The notes below the pieces were generated by a model, which searched no databases, was not told the DNA's origin, and was given only the letters and a program-made list of their open reading frames with translations. A stretch of 64,000 nucleotides of DNA, taken from Nansenia antarctica (Eukaryota > Chordata > Actinopteri > Argentiniformes > Microstomatidae). The stretch is taken from NCBI GenBank assembly GCA_963989245.1, contig OZ022339.1:56186795-56250794 (forward strand). The letters run 5' to 3'. The number at the start of each line of letters is the position of its first letter. Within the stretch, counting starts at the first letter, position 1. The position numbers were made by a program, and so were the translations under genes. Positions 46,622 to 58,548 of the stretch are shown piece after piece.

Positions 46622-47400
46622 TACCGTATTTTCCGGACTATAAGTCGCTCCGGAGTATTCGGTTGTTAAGTCTGACGTCAAACGTGACGTTTTGCAATTT
46701 CCGGGTCCAAACTAGAAATTCCCTGCATCATCGTACCAGTGTACTACAGCGGTAGAATGACAGTTCAATCGGTTTTTAGACTCTGATCTATTCATACAAC
46801 AAGGGACACAGCACTTTCCCGTTTTTTCCCATATTTGTCAGCGTCTTTGAGCCTCGTTAAAGCGCTATATAAATATAAGTAATTATAATTATTACTGAGG
46901 TATTTCGAAGACAGCGCCTCAGCCAACTTTGGACCCGGAAACACGTCACGACTTAACAACGGAATAAGTCGCATCAGTCAAAAAATGCGCCATGAAGAGG
47001 AAAAAAACATATATAAGTCGCACTGGACTATAAGTCGCATTTATTTATAAACGTATTTCACAAAATCCAAGACCAAGAACAGACATTTAATCTGGAAAGG
47101 CAAGTTTATTCAACTACACAATAGCACACAGAACAACAGGCTGAATAGAAGTCAGGTATGTTAACATAACACATTAACAGTTATTCAGCAACACAATAGC
47201 ATAAAGAACATACCTGGGAAGCTGAATAGGCTAAATTAACATAACAAGCCAGCGAGTCCAACAAGCAAGTTACCAGTAAGCAAGTTCACCAAGCTACTGT
47301 TTGCTTAGCTTCAACAAGCTAATGTTTCATTTCTTCAGTGGTATAGGAGCAGCATATAGTTGTCACAAGCCCAGAGCGGCCCAGAGCGCCCTCTGTAATA
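46622..47400 (-). repeat. Dispersed repeat, longer copy of the 26681 family
   Basis: Starts TACCGTATTTTCCGGACTAT; inside, GACTATAAGTCGCATTTATT at 47027 recurs as a second terminal motif. From about 47140 to 47400 it matches the complement of 26820-27000 (CAAGCCCAGAGCGGCCCAGA). Probably a composite of two insertions. Class undetermined. Confidence 0.7.
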
Positions 47401-47542
47401 AGTTCTCTTTACAGTAGTTGGGACATTTACGAGACAAGCGCAGGCAGGAACTAATGAGGTGCACAGGTTGGGCATTGGCCACATAAATCTAATGCACTAT
47501 TGATTACAAGATGGCATGAGTCATGTTGAAACTTAACAGTTA

Positions 47543-48332
47543 AGCCCAATTTATGCTTCTGCGTAAAATCGACGGCGTAGGCTCCAAAAATTTAACTACG
47601 CGGCAGTGCCTACGCAACCGTAAGCACTGTGATTGGTCCGCTTGGTAGCACATGATTCCGATATGATTCCCGACTCTCTCGTAGGCAAAATGCCAAAATA
47701 CTTTTTCTGTAATTACTTATTAATAAAGATTTGAAAAATTATGATGACCATCGTATTATCTTAGTTTAATGTCATTTCAATGCATCATAGAACTTTTATT
47801 TACAACAAGCATAACAAAAAAAATCGCTATTATGCCGCTTTGAGTACACCGTTCCAACGGAGTGCCCTATGGAAGCGTCAGGCACAGCCTTCCCATAGCG
47901 CGATTCACATTTACGAGATGTACAATCCTGTTTATTTAGAAATAAATTATTAGTTACAGGGAGCCCCATGGCTGTTCAATGATATTTATGATAGACATAT
48001 AATGTAAAGTTATCTATAAGAACTGTGATTGGTCCGCTTGGTAGCGTCACATTCCGACTCTCTCGTAAATGCAGAAGTCATGACAGAAATGTCATTTACT
48101 TTTTCTGTAATTACTTATTAATAAAGATTTGAAAAATGATGATCACCATCTTATTATCTTGTCATTTGTCATTTCAATGCATTATAGACATTTTCTTTAC
48201 AACAAGCATCGCTATTATGCCGCTATGAGTACACCGACCAACGCGGAGCCGTAAAGACCAACACAGAACTATAAACCGGGAGAGCCCTTGCGTAGCCGCG
48301 CGTCAATTCGACGCAGAAGCATAAATTGGGCT
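47543..48332. mobile_element. PIF/Harbinger-like element with TTA target duplication
   Basis: Inverted ends AGCCCAATTTATGCTTCTGC and complement, flanked by TTA at 47540-47542 and 48333-48335. It holds two diverged copies of the segment around GTGATTGGTCCGCTTGGTAG to GCTATTATGCCGCT, i.e. an internal duplication. Related to 18788-19788. Confidence 0.83.
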
Positions 48333-48335
48333 TTA

Positions 48336-51300
48336 GTCTGGAACCCTTCAAAGCTCTCTCGAAAACATTGTTTTTTATTTCCATATTTGCATTTTATTTC
48401 CATAGCTGTAAGTTGATAGCATTCCTCTAATCATGCCATGTTCACGCTTGGTGGCCTTTCTAAAGCAACAGAATAGACTAATATGGCATGTATGGGGTTA
48501 GAGGTTGTTTAGAGTGCATCTGATACCTGTAAGTAGGACCTGTAGTAGCCTCTGTGCAGTGCAGCCTATGTACAAATGTTGTTTATTATGTTACTGGCAA
48601 TGATTTCAAAGTCTAAAAGTGCAAGAATGAGGGTCGGGGTGTTAAAGGAAGTTTCCTAATTTTAACCTGCTCACAGCGGCGCAGACTACGGAGTAGCTGC
48701 TTTTCTGATGTTTGTAAATGGAAAAGATAATCTAGTGCCACTCCCAAGGGTGAGAACCAGTCAGATATACAGTGTGTGGTTACGGTTCTCATACTGTCAA
48801 AGCCTGGCTCTTGCTTACGTTGCAGAATGGCCATTTTCCCCAATCACATTTTAAAATGATCCAGAGCCGTTATTGCAACTTCCTACTCCAAATAAAAAAT
48901 GTAGACCTACCAACTCGTATTTAAGACCTGTCGATTGGAGTGTTGGCCATTTTAGGACCCCGCTGTCTGCCGTGTGGTCTGTAGCCAGGTCTGTTTACAT
49001 GTCAACACCAGCAGCAGGCTGAGACACAGGGTTAGTTGGGGCGTCTGTACTCTGGGTAGGGCTAATCTGCTTACCTACAACATGTAACCCATTCCATGCC
49101 AGCACTACATTAGCATTAGCAAAGTCATGGAGAAAGCCTGAGGGGGACCCCGCCACTCCTGACATGAGGGTCCCTGAGGCGTTAAATGGAACATGCCGAT
49201 TAAGACATGGCAGTGGATTAATCTCCTAGTCTGTGCATATAGGCCTAGTCTGTGACCTCATCCGGCTTACATAGGCCTACACCGTGGCAGGAGCATGCAG
49301 CATTAATGGCACACATACACGGTACTGGTGGGGGATGGGGACCAAACACATACACAGTACTGGTGGGGGGTGGAGACCAAACAGACTGTGGCCCAATCCC
49401 GTTTCCCTTTTCCATCCCTTCCCGTTATTTCAGAGCCACGGCTTGCCCCTCAGAAGAGAGTCACAAGGGGTAATGGTTGAAAATCTTCCCCTATGAAATG
49501 GGACAACCCTTATAATATGTAAATGCGGGACTATCACGCACAAATCAGCCTTAAAACATGTAACGTTATATAGCTAAAGTTAGACACACAGCTAGACACA
49601 GACATAAATAGCAAAAATGTTTCTCTATATTATATAGGTCCATAATACATTGAAATTATATTAAACTAAGATAACTAAGGTTATCAGAATGCTTTATTTA
49701 TTTATTAACAAAGACAATAATTACATTTGTGGTTTTCTATGCTTGTTTTCCTCATTCCACTATCGTTCCGATGATTCGCAAGGCATTCTGGGATTTCATA
49801 ACCCTCCGCTTCTCTCTCGCGGCTCTCTTTGGAGTCAGGTCCTCAAAAATCACTGTTTTGGGGGGCTATGTAGCGCTACCCTTTGGCCCTACCCCTACAT
49901 GAAAACAAGAACTGGGACACCTCTACTCTACACGTGAACAAAACTGAGCCGTAAGGCTGAAATCGAGGGCCAAGGGGTATGGGATTGGGCCTGTGTGTGA
50001 AGGAAATCAGAGCAGAGCAGCATTTTACACTGATACTGCCACAGAGTGCAAATACTTGTAGATCTGTTAACATACATTTCATTATTGTAGTTGTTATTTT
50101 AAATTGTTTAATCCACCATGGAGTTGTCTGCAACCGTGTGCAAGCATGTGGCAGAGAGGCAATAAACACCTGCATACAGTGTCCTTTTCCCACTGACCTT
50201 GGCAATGGCAGCTAACTCATTCGGCCATGATTCATAATGCTCGGGAACTATGAACTCTGCACTGGTCAATACAAGAGGCCAAGGCGCGGTCAATATGTCT
50301 GCCGGTGATAATGAGGCACAATTGACATGGCTTCTCTTCAGGGAAGTGAGCTACCATGGATGCTCAGTCTCTGACAACTGTGTCCACTAAGATAAAACTC
50401 TTAAAACCTTTTGTCAGTGCAGGAATAATAAGTAGGCCTATATCAACCTCCCCTCTGTGTGGATATCAAATGCCTATCTAACCTAAGATGGTGGTGTAGA
50501 GGGAAGTGCAGCGTCAGTTCCCCTATCACCTCACACATCCCAAGTCATTGGGACTTCGAAAGACCACAACACGACATCCATTGGCGTCTTTCACCGTTGG
50601 GAATATGGCAGAATTAGCTTGACACAGTAGAACCGTATAGCTCCATATCAGCACACCACAGAGACACAGGGCTTGTCTTTCACCGTTCATGTGGGTGGAT
50701 TAGAGGATTGATTAATTATGATTGGCCAGTGGCACATTGCTGCCATGGACAAGTTAAAGAAGGACCATTTCACACACAGGCTACAGCCAAGGAGTCCATG
50801 TTATGAATTCCAGAGTGACGATGAGGGTCAGTAGTAGCCTGTAATCTTCAGGGTTTCACATGCTGACTTTAGAAGTTACACTACTAGAAAAATGTTGGTG
50901 CGCTGGACAGTCAGACGGAGCTGTGGCACCTGCCTGTGACAAGTCCCTGGACGATAGCGTGGCTGTTTTGGGGAGCAGACACACTGGGGTGTAATCTCTA
51001 CTGACATCAATGAAACACCCAGGGAAGAGAATCCTTTGGTTGTGTTGGATGATGGTGCTGAACTAAGGTATCCCTCAGGCTAGATAAGACTGAAGGAAAG
51101 GGGTGCTACGAGCAGATCATGTTATATGAAAACTATATGGTTAACTTGGACTGCCTTCAATTCGAACCTAAATGTAGCTGGATATCATCCTCCCCTATTA
51201 AGTCCTTTGAACAGATGGAGTCTGAGAATGTCATGCATGAAAATAAAAGGTGGTTGTCTTCTTTGGCAAGCATAAAGCCCAATGCACACGGCGTGCGATG

Positions 51301-52414
51301 TTGTCGCACTCGCACGACAAGATTCGATTCTCAATTCACACCACCGCCGTGTGCATTGGCCAAATGTACCCTCCAAAAATAAATAAAAACACTTTTCAAC
51401 TACTTACTTTGCCAGATACATTTGACATGCGTGAGTGATGCCCGTTCAAAGGGGACAACCACCGGACAAATCATTAAGAGTCAACAAGAAGGATTTTATT
51501 CCTAACTGTGGCTTGGGTTAGGGTTCATTTTCTTTTTGATACATGACAAAGTCTCCAACTCTATCTGCACCTAGGACTGTATAAAGTAGGATGCTACCCG
51601 GCTACCGTAAATGTAGTCTTGGCGTTAAAATGAATGACACACACCCAAAATATATATTGTTCATCATGAAAAACAAACAAAGTCTTTCAGATGTAGACCT
51701 TGTTAGGACACTTCATGTCCCTTGAGCTGGAAACCATAAAGCTGCTGCTGCTGTTATGACCCCCCCCCCCCCTCACCTGACTCTTGGACATCATTCCACG
51801 GGCATGACGTCATCGAGGCCCAGAGAGACTGGGCGACTGTCTCATCTGTATAACCGCTTTGACAACTAATGTCAACAAAACCGAGCAAGACAGGCTGAAG
51901 GTGGGCCTAATTCAGCAACTGGTTTCTCTGACAAAAACAAACCCCTTTGAGCGTACTCTGTTTGTTATCTGAGTCCATGCACCAAGTCACCATAGATAAG
52001 CAGTCCAATAAACAGTACATTCACCTCTGAGAACATTAACCAGCAGAGCACTCATTCCAGATTCCACTCGATTTAGTGTGAGGTTTCAGAAGGGAATGAT
52101 AAGAGGTGGGCCAACTGGTTATTCACAAACATCTGCCACATGCAAGACCTAAACTGTTTGAGTGGCGACAGTAAAATAACATTTCTATACAGGGCATGAA
52201 GAATATATTGAAATGTTAAATGTTTCCGTCATGCCATTGTTCCCACTGAGTAAGTACTAGGCCATTTCCCCCTGGAATGTAGCCGCATAGCTAACATAGC
52301 CACCATATGGTTGCAAGTACAGAGAGGAATTGGCCGTTGATTGTACAGAGAGTAGAGAGAGAACATGTCCATTCACACACAGTGCAGTCAGAGCTATGAA
52401 CGCCACAAACTTAC
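48336..52414. other. 4 kb of intron 1 before exon 1; few features
   Basis: Contains a two-copy ~38-bp tandem repeat at 49311-49385 (GTACTGGTGGGGG blocks), a diverged piece of the Harbinger-like interior at about 49590-49730, and a short MITE relative at 51275-51363 (CCCAATGCACACGGCGTGCG and complement). A C run lies at 51762-51772. No other gene is supported. Confidence 0.6.
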
Positions 52415-52589
52415 CCCATTCCAGAAAGTCTGTCACGTGTTTTTCCCGTTTTAGAGGAGAGTTGCTGCATTCGTTATACAAACAGATCAGTATATCCAGA
52501 AGCGTCTCGACACTCAGTGAACTTGCGTTCTTTTGGGTTCCGTCCAGGAGCAATTGCTCCAACGTCTTCAGGCGCACCTTCGCTGACAT
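52415..52589 (-). CDS. cdc42bpb: cdc42bpb exon 1: start codon and N-terminus of MRCK-beta kinase
   Basis: The ATG is at 52589-52587, with A at -3 and an in-frame TAG two codons upstream, which fixes the start. The 175-nt exon encodes M-S-A-K-V-R-L-K-T-L-E-Q-L-L-L-D-G, then S-V-E-T-L-L-D-I-L-I-C-L-Y and R-E-K-H-V-T-D-F-L-E-W, and ends one base into a codon at a GTAAGT donor (52414-52409). MRCK kinases are large Ser/Thr kinases bound by GTP-Cdc42 that regulate actomyosin. Their N-terminus helps dimerise the kinase. The M-S-A-K-V-R-L-K-x-L-E-Q start favours the beta paralogue over alpha or gamma. The five exons in the window give about 199 residues of a protein expected to be about 1700 long. 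Confidence 0.95.
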
Positions 52590-53230
52590 TTTCTACCACT
52601 AAGCTAGCTAGCTACCACTCCCTTCGCCAAAGAATCGCTCCCCGATTCGGTATGGAAAACGGTTGCTCACCCTGCCCCCTTCAAGCGCTAGCGAAAAAGT
52701 CAAGATTTTTCGCCGATGTGGAGCACTGAAGCCCCAGACTCCAACTTGCTAGCTAGCAGTGTAGCTAGCTAGCTCAAAAATAAGCCCGACATTTTGTAAA
52801 AATGTTTTGATAAACAGTTTCGCCTTGTTTTTCGCGTCGCCACGGGTTTCCCTTCTCTCAGACTCGAGGCCCAGTGCGTCCCGTTTGCTTTAATCCCGAC
52901 AAATCTGTACTTCCCACTTAGAAAATGGGATGTCGGGCTTTACCCCCGTCGAGTCTCAGGTTTGCCGGTCGACCATTCTCTCTCCCGATTTATCAAGTAG
53001 CTTGCATGCCCAGTAAATGGTCCTCAACACTGTTTAACAAGAGATGTATATCCACAAAAATTGGGGAGTGGCTGTCTTTCGTAGGTGAATCATTTTTTCG
53101 TTGCTAGCTCGCACTGGTAGCCGGTGTGGCTCGCAATGGAGCGGAATATGGCTGAGATCGTGTCCAGCCTTGTCTCTCCCTCAGACCGGGACTCAGGGAG
53201 TCACCGCCTACCGACACCGGAAACGCTATG
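52590..53230 (-). promoter_or_regulatory. Presumed 5' UTR and promoter region of cdc42bpb
   Basis: Non-repetitive sequence directly upstream of the start codon, with scattered CpG, two GCTAGCTAGC clusters (about 52603-52614 and 52749-52775) and CTAGCTAGCT repeats. No TATA box at a convincing position; the start site is unknown. The assignment rests on position only. Confidence 0.5.
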
Positions 53231-53282
53231 GATATGTGACGTCGTTAGATGATTGACGTACACCGGGAGCGCGCTGGCACTG

Positions 53283-53870
53283 ACCTTCCCAGCAGTACAC
53301 CGACACACTTCAACATCACTGAGTGTCCTGACCAGCAGTACACCGACACACTTTACCACCACTGACCTGACCAGCAATACACCGACACATTTCACCACCA
53401 CTGACCTGACCAGCAGTACACTGACACACTTTACCACCACTGACCTGACCAGCAGTACACTGACACACTTTACCACCACTGACCTGACCAGCAGTACACT
53501 GACACACTTTACCACCACTGACCTGACCAGCAGTACACTGACACACTTCACCACCACTGACCTGACCAGCAGTACACTGACACACTTCACCACCACTGAC
53601 CTTACGAGCAGTACACTGACACACTTCACCACCACTGACCTGACCAGCAGTACACTGACACACTTCACCACCACTGACCTGACCAGCAATACACCGACAC
53701 ACTTTACCACCACTGACCTGACCAGCAGTACACCGACACACTTTACCACCACTGACCTGACCAGCAGTACACCGACACACTTTACCACCACTGACCTGAC
53801 CAGCAATACACCGACACACTTCACCACCACTGACCTGACCAGCAGTACACTGACACACTTCACCATCCCA
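53283..53870. repeat. 39-bp minisatellite, about 15 copies, next to the promoter
   Basis: Unit CCAGCAGTACACCGACACAC followed by TTTACCACCACTGACCTGA. Copies start at about 53288, 53332, then every 39 bp to 53838. Variation is mostly C/T at two sites and G/A at one. Because 39 is a multiple of 3 and the unit lacks stops in several frames, long open frames appear on both strands; they are not genes. Confidence 0.97.
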
Positions 53871-54061
53871 GGGAATGGCGGGGTTGTGTGGGGGTGTTAT
53901 ATGTTGGTATGTTAGACAAGATATTTGAAACTCTGTTTTTTACAATGCAGATTAGATATCGAGATACAGGAGTGTAGGACTGTAAAAAATTATTTTGCCT
54001 AAAATGTATAGTGATCGACCAAAGGCTGTAGGTAGACAAGACTCAAATACTCCGCCACAAT
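53871..54061. other. Spacer between minisatellite and Tc1
   Basis: Unique sequence; nothing recognised. Confidence 0.4.
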
Positions 54062-55560
54062 TACAGTGGGGTGCAAAAATATGGGCACCCCTAGTCAAAA
54101 TGTCTTCAACAATTAATATCTAAGTGAAAAGAAGCAAATCTAACCTCTAATGGTACAAAGTTAAACATGAGTCATGACACATTTCATCACATTTTAAAGA
54201 AAGCCACATTATTATTTTTTTTACTTTTTACAGTTCCAAAATAATAAAACAAGGAAAAAGGCCTTGTGCAAAGGTTTGGGAACCCTGTCAGCTAGTACTT
54301 TGTAACTCCTCCTTGGGCAACTCTAATAACTTGAAAACACTTCCTGTAGCCAGCTAAGAGTTTTTCAATTCTTGTTTTCAATTCTTGTTTTTCCCCATTC
54401 TTCCTGGCAGAACACCTCTAGCTCAGAAATATTCTTCATGTTTGAGATCTCTCCACAGATTTTCAATAATATTCAAGTCTGGGGACTGTGATGGCCATTC
54501 CAAAACCTTCGTCCATCTTTCCTGGAGGTACTTCATGGTTGATTTTGAGGTATGCTTCGGGTCATTGTCTTGCTGGAATACTCAACCTCTCTTTAACTTC
54601 AATTTCTGGACTGACTGGACTGACTGGACTGGACTGACTGGACTGACTTCAATTTCTGAACATTAGCCTCTAGAATGTCTTGATATTTGGTGGAATCCAT
54701 TTTTCCTTCCACCTGCACAATATTGCCTGTGCCCCCAGCTGATACACAATCCCAAAGCATAAAGGATCCACCTCCATGCTTAACAGTTGGCAAGGTGTTC
54801 TTCTCTACAAATGCTTCACCATTCTTTCTTCAAACATACTTTCTTTGGTTGTGGCCAAAAAGTAAAATGTTGGTTTTGTCAGTCCAAAGCACATTGTTCC
54901 AAAAGGCTTCAGCTTCTCAAGGTTTTCTTTTGCATGCTGCAGACGCTTCATTTTGTGTTGAGGTCATAGGAAAGGCATCTTTCTGGCAACTCTGCCATGT
55001 AGGTCTTTGTTGTTTAAGGTACGCTGTATTGTTGTCCTGTGAACAACTAGACCGGTATCTGCTACTCTTTCTTGCAGCTCTTTTGCAGTGATGTGTGAGT
55101 TCTTCTGAGCATTTCTCACCAGATCTTGGGCCATTCTATCTGAAATCTTTCTTGGTCTTCCAGATTTTGCCTTGACTTCAATTGTTCCATTTATTTTCCA
55201 TTTTCTGATGATGTTTCTGACAGTGGAAATGGGTAGATTGAAACGTTGCGAGAGTTTTTTGTAGCCTTCTCCTTGATGGTGGAAGTGAATTATATTGATT
55301 CTGACATCCTTGGACAACTGTTTAGAGGAACCCATGGTTTTTAGCACCAGACACAACAGCCACACAGTTGGATACTTTAGAAGGCATGGAGTTACTTCAG
55401 AATATATAGTTCAACCCTGGAATTATATTCACCTGACTCATTGAAGCCCTAACAAGTAAATTACCGTGGTCTGGGCCTTAGTAATCATCTTCTCAAAAGG
55501 TAACAAAGAATAATCCAAAAGGGTTCCAAAATGTATGCACAGGGCCCTTTTCCCTTTTTT
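54062..55560 (-). pseudogene. Tc1-like transposon with decayed transposase
   Basis: Left end TACAGTGGGGTGCAAAAATA; right end near 55540-55560 resembles a diverged complement. The minus strand carries the transposase: 55332-54964 encodes M-G-S-S-K-Q-L-S-K-D-V-R-I, an HTH region with L-P-I-S-T-V-R-N-I-I-R-K-W, G-R-P-R-K-I (AT-hook-like) and H-R-T-T-I-Q-R-T-L. The catalytic region follows out of frame (W-T-D-K-T-N near 54870, then G-G-G-S-F-M-L-W near 54760). A local expansion of CTGACTGGA units at 54609-54648 disrupts it further. A 5' piece of the same family is at 20115-20345. Confidence 0.88.
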
Positions 55561-55565
55561 ATAAT

Positions 55566-56102
55566 TTAAAAAACATTTGAGCTACTGTTACATTTCCTGT
55601 ATCATTGTCACATGATGTCATGTCATGATATTGAAAACCCTCTGAAACAAATTGCTGTTATTGCTGTGTGTCTAATGATGAGAGAAGGCTAGTTACGCCC
55701 TATAGAGTTATCTACCTGGTACCTGATGGATTTGAAAACTACTAGTAAATTGGAAGTCATATCATAATGTGATGTGTTAGTACTGCGTAAAAACTTGATA
55801 AAGTTGTGTAATAGTAATATTACATTTACATTCATTGGTATTGAAACTGGCAGCGAATCAGGTAGCAAGTTACCAGAATCAAGAAGAAAGCACACAAATT
55901 GTTATCACAAAATGTCCTGGGGAAATACCAGATCAACAGCAGCTGAGCAGCAATCTCAAACAGGACTATGAGGGGGAGCAAGGGATAGGACCGTTTTATT
56001 TACGTCCTCATAGCAGCAGGGAGACAGGACATCCTGGGCAGCTATACTCCCAGAGCTCTCTCCCCCAGATAATGGGAGTAGAAGCATTAACCATGGCATA
56101 AG
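55566..56102. other. Intergenic sequence, nothing recognised
   Basis: No supported gene. Confidence 0.45.
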
Positions 56103-56105
56103 CCT

Positions 56106-56154
<49 letters not shown>

Positions 56155-56232
56155 CTCATGCACGCTTGCACTGACACCCACACGCACACATGTTCACCCA
56201 CACACACACACACACACACATACACACACACA

Positions 56233-56283
<51 letters not shown>

Positions 56284-56346
56284 AAAGAGCTACACTATCT
56301 CTTTTAGACAAATCACAAGCACACACACACACACACACACACAAAC
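56103..56346. repeat. Complex (CA)n microsatellite
   Basis: Three long CA blocks (about 56108-56146, 56199-56280 and 56321-56343) separated by short unique sequence. Open frames across them are artefacts. Confidence 0.97.
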
Positions 56347-56611
56347 AAACAAACATATTAGACGACATGACCTATACTGATATTACAACAATAAATACTC
56401 ATCATGTACATTTTCTATTTTCATTTAGTGTGCTTAGAATGTCTTCAGCTACAAAGTTTGCGTGCTATGTCTATGTGAAACCCAGACATAAAATATCATA
56501 TTCTTATACTATTCTTTCATACACTTTTAGTAATCTCATTTTGCTCTTTTGGGACTGGATCACTTTGCCAACACTCACCAATACAAAGGAGTCAGTCCTT
56601 AGGCTACACAT

Positions 56612-57534
56612 TCCTGCAGTATTGGTGTACAGTCACACTGCATGCAGAATGGTAACAGTATTGGTGTACAGACAGACACACTGCATGCAGAATGGTAACA
56701 GTATTGGTGTACAGACAGACACACAGCATGCAGAATGGTAACAGTATTGGTGTACAGACACACAGCATGCAGAATGGTAACAGTATTGGTGTACAGACAC
56801 ACTGCATGCAGAATGGTAACAGTGTTGGTGTACAGACACACTGCATGCAGAATGGTAACAGTATTGGTGTACAGTCACACACCATGCAGAATGGTAACAG
56901 TATTGGTGTACAGACACACTGCATGCAGAATGGTAACAGTATTGGTGTACAGTCACACTGCATGCAGAATGGTAACAGTATTGGTGTACAGACAGACACA
57001 CAGCATGCAGAATGGTAACAGTATTGGTGTACAGTCACACAGCATGCAGAATGGTAACAGTATTGGTGTACAGACACACTGCATGCAGAATGGTAACAGT
57101 ATTGGTGTACAGACACACTGCATGCAGAATGGTAACAGTATTGGTGTACAGTCACACTGCATGCAGAATGGTAACAGTATTGGTGTACAGACAGACACAC
57201 AGCATGCAGAATGGTAACAGTATTGGTGTACAGACAGACACACAGCATGCAGAATGGTAACAGTATTGGTGTACAGTCACACTGCATGCAGAATGGTAAC
57301 AGTATTGGTGTAAAGACACACAGCATGCAGAATGGTAACAGTATTGGTGTACAGACACACAGCATGCAGAATGGTAACAGTGTTGGTGTACAGTCACACT
57401 GCATGCAGAATGGTAACAGTATTGGTGTACAGACACACTGCATGCAGAATGGTAACAGTATTGGTGTACAGTCACACTGCATGCAGAATGGTAACAGTGT
57501 TGGTGTACAGTCACACTGCATGCAGCATGGTAAC
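56612..57534. repeat. 39-bp minisatellite, left part (about 23 copies)
   Basis: Unit GTAACAGTATTGGTGTACAG followed by TCACACTGCATGCAGAATG. Some copies have an extra GACA (43 bp). Variants alternate between TCACAC and ACACAC, and ACTGCATG and CAGCATG. The LTR retrotransposon at 57535 splits the array; it resumes at 63421. Long open frames on both strands here are artefacts of the 39-bp period. Confidence 0.97.
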
Positions 57535-57738
57535 TGTTGTGAAGGCCCACCGTTTTAGTGCCAGTTTTAGTTTCCCCAAACCAGCCCTATTTTGCCCCAG
57601 TTATTTCTTTGTTATTTTCTATACTATTCTGTACGTTATGAAGGTATATGTATTATTATTGTAATGTTTCTATATATATTTGATGACGTAGTATATCCGG
57701 GGTGTGCCCGTGACCCGGATGTTAGGTTCGGTGGTGCC

Positions 57739-57746
57739 TATATAAG
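57739..57746 (+). promoter_or_regulatory. TATA box of the 5' LTR
   Basis: TATATAAG about 205 bases into the LTR, followed about 25-30 bases on by the probable transcription start. The 3' LTR has the same motif at 62649-62656. Confidence 0.7.
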
Positions 57747-58208
57747 AGACGGAAGTAGTCCGCGAGTCAGAGTGTGTGGTGAGCAGCAGAACGAGAGAGA
57801 AGCAGAACGAGAGATAGTAACGAAAAGCCGAGCTAAGATGGCGGATTCAGCAGCGCGCACACCGTGCAGCAACTGAAGACGCCAGGAAAGCGATTATCGA
57901 GTGTACCACGGTAGCCTGTTTAGTTGTGTTCCCGTTGGACCGCCTTGCCAGCAGCCGGCTGTTCAACGTTGGACCAAGCGGGACGCCAGCTGGACATTAA
58001 TCGTCGTCTCCACGAGCGAACACAGACTCCCGCGGAGCTTCGACGCGGACCACTTCATCGACGCACATGCCATTCAACCAGGCCTCAACGCGCACCACGC
58101 CACTGGACTATAAGCCTGTTCAGGCCAGAGACTATCAGTGAGTGATTGAGAGTGTGTGTGGCCGGCCGGGAGGGAATGTGTATTTGGGGATGGATACATC
58201 AGTCGTGT

Positions 58209-58214
58209 AATAAA
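58209..58214 (+). terminator. Polyadenylation signal in the LTR
   Basis: AATAAA followed by a GT-rich stretch (TGTGTTGTTCATATGT), a plausible R-region end. The working copy would be that of the 3' LTR, 63119-63124. Confidence 0.65.
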
Positions 58215-58512
58215 TGTGTTGTTCATATGTAATACCGTGTGTTAGTTGTTTGTAGCTCCAATGCTAATGCTAGTTGTTTGTAGCTCCAATGCTAATGCTA
58301 GTTGTTTGTAGCTCCAATGCTAATGCTAGTTGTTTGAAGGCTAATGCTAATGCTAGTTCCCTTGCTAATGCTAACGACATTAACTGCTAGTCTAAAGGTT
58401 TGCTGTCGCCCCCTGCCTGTATCCTCCTATACTGCCTATTTAGCTCCCTTAGTTAGATAACCAGCCCCTTCCTAAATTATACAGTCCTTTTCAGCTACTC
58501 CCTGGTTACAAT

Positions 58513-58529
58513 TGGTCCTTCGAGCCGGA
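58513..58529 (+). promoter_or_regulatory. Primer-binding site complementary to tRNA-Tyr
   Basis: TGGTCCTTCGAGCCGGA, two bases after the LTR, is the complement of a tRNA 3' end TCCGGCTCGAAGGACCA, which is the acceptor and T-arm end of vertebrate tRNA-Tyr. This supports a reverse-transcribed LTR element. Confidence 0.88.
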
Positions 58530-58548
58530 TTGGTAGTGTAGTGATAGC

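Larger units (their letters stand above)
57535..58510 (+). repeat. 5' LTR of the BEL/Pao element
   Basis: 976 bp, starting TGTTGTGAAGGCCC and ending CTCCCTGGTTACA. Differs from the 3' LTR only at 57934 (G versus A at 62844). It contains a TATA box, a polyadenylation signal and three copies of a 28-bp unit (GTTGTTTGTAGCTCCAATGC plus TAATGCTA) at about 58246-58332. Confidence 0.97.

Noticed and set aside
53201..53915. Open frames of about 220 codons on both strands
   Set aside because: They coincide with the 39-bp minisatellite; the period is divisible by three and the unit lacks stops, so the frames are automatic.
56612..57534. Possible CRISPR-like array
   Set aside because: Units are directly adjacent without unique spacers, and the context is a vertebrate genome; it is a minisatellite.
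56604..57558. Several overlapping open frames up to 305 codons, Cys/Tyr/His-rich
   Set aside because: These are translations of the second 39-bp minisatellite in multiple frames, not genes. The same applies to 63382-63997.
57592..57876. 94-codon frame in the LTR (repeated at 62502-62786)
   Set aside because: It spans the TATA box and the presumed transcription start and has no known domain; probably non-coding LTR sequence.
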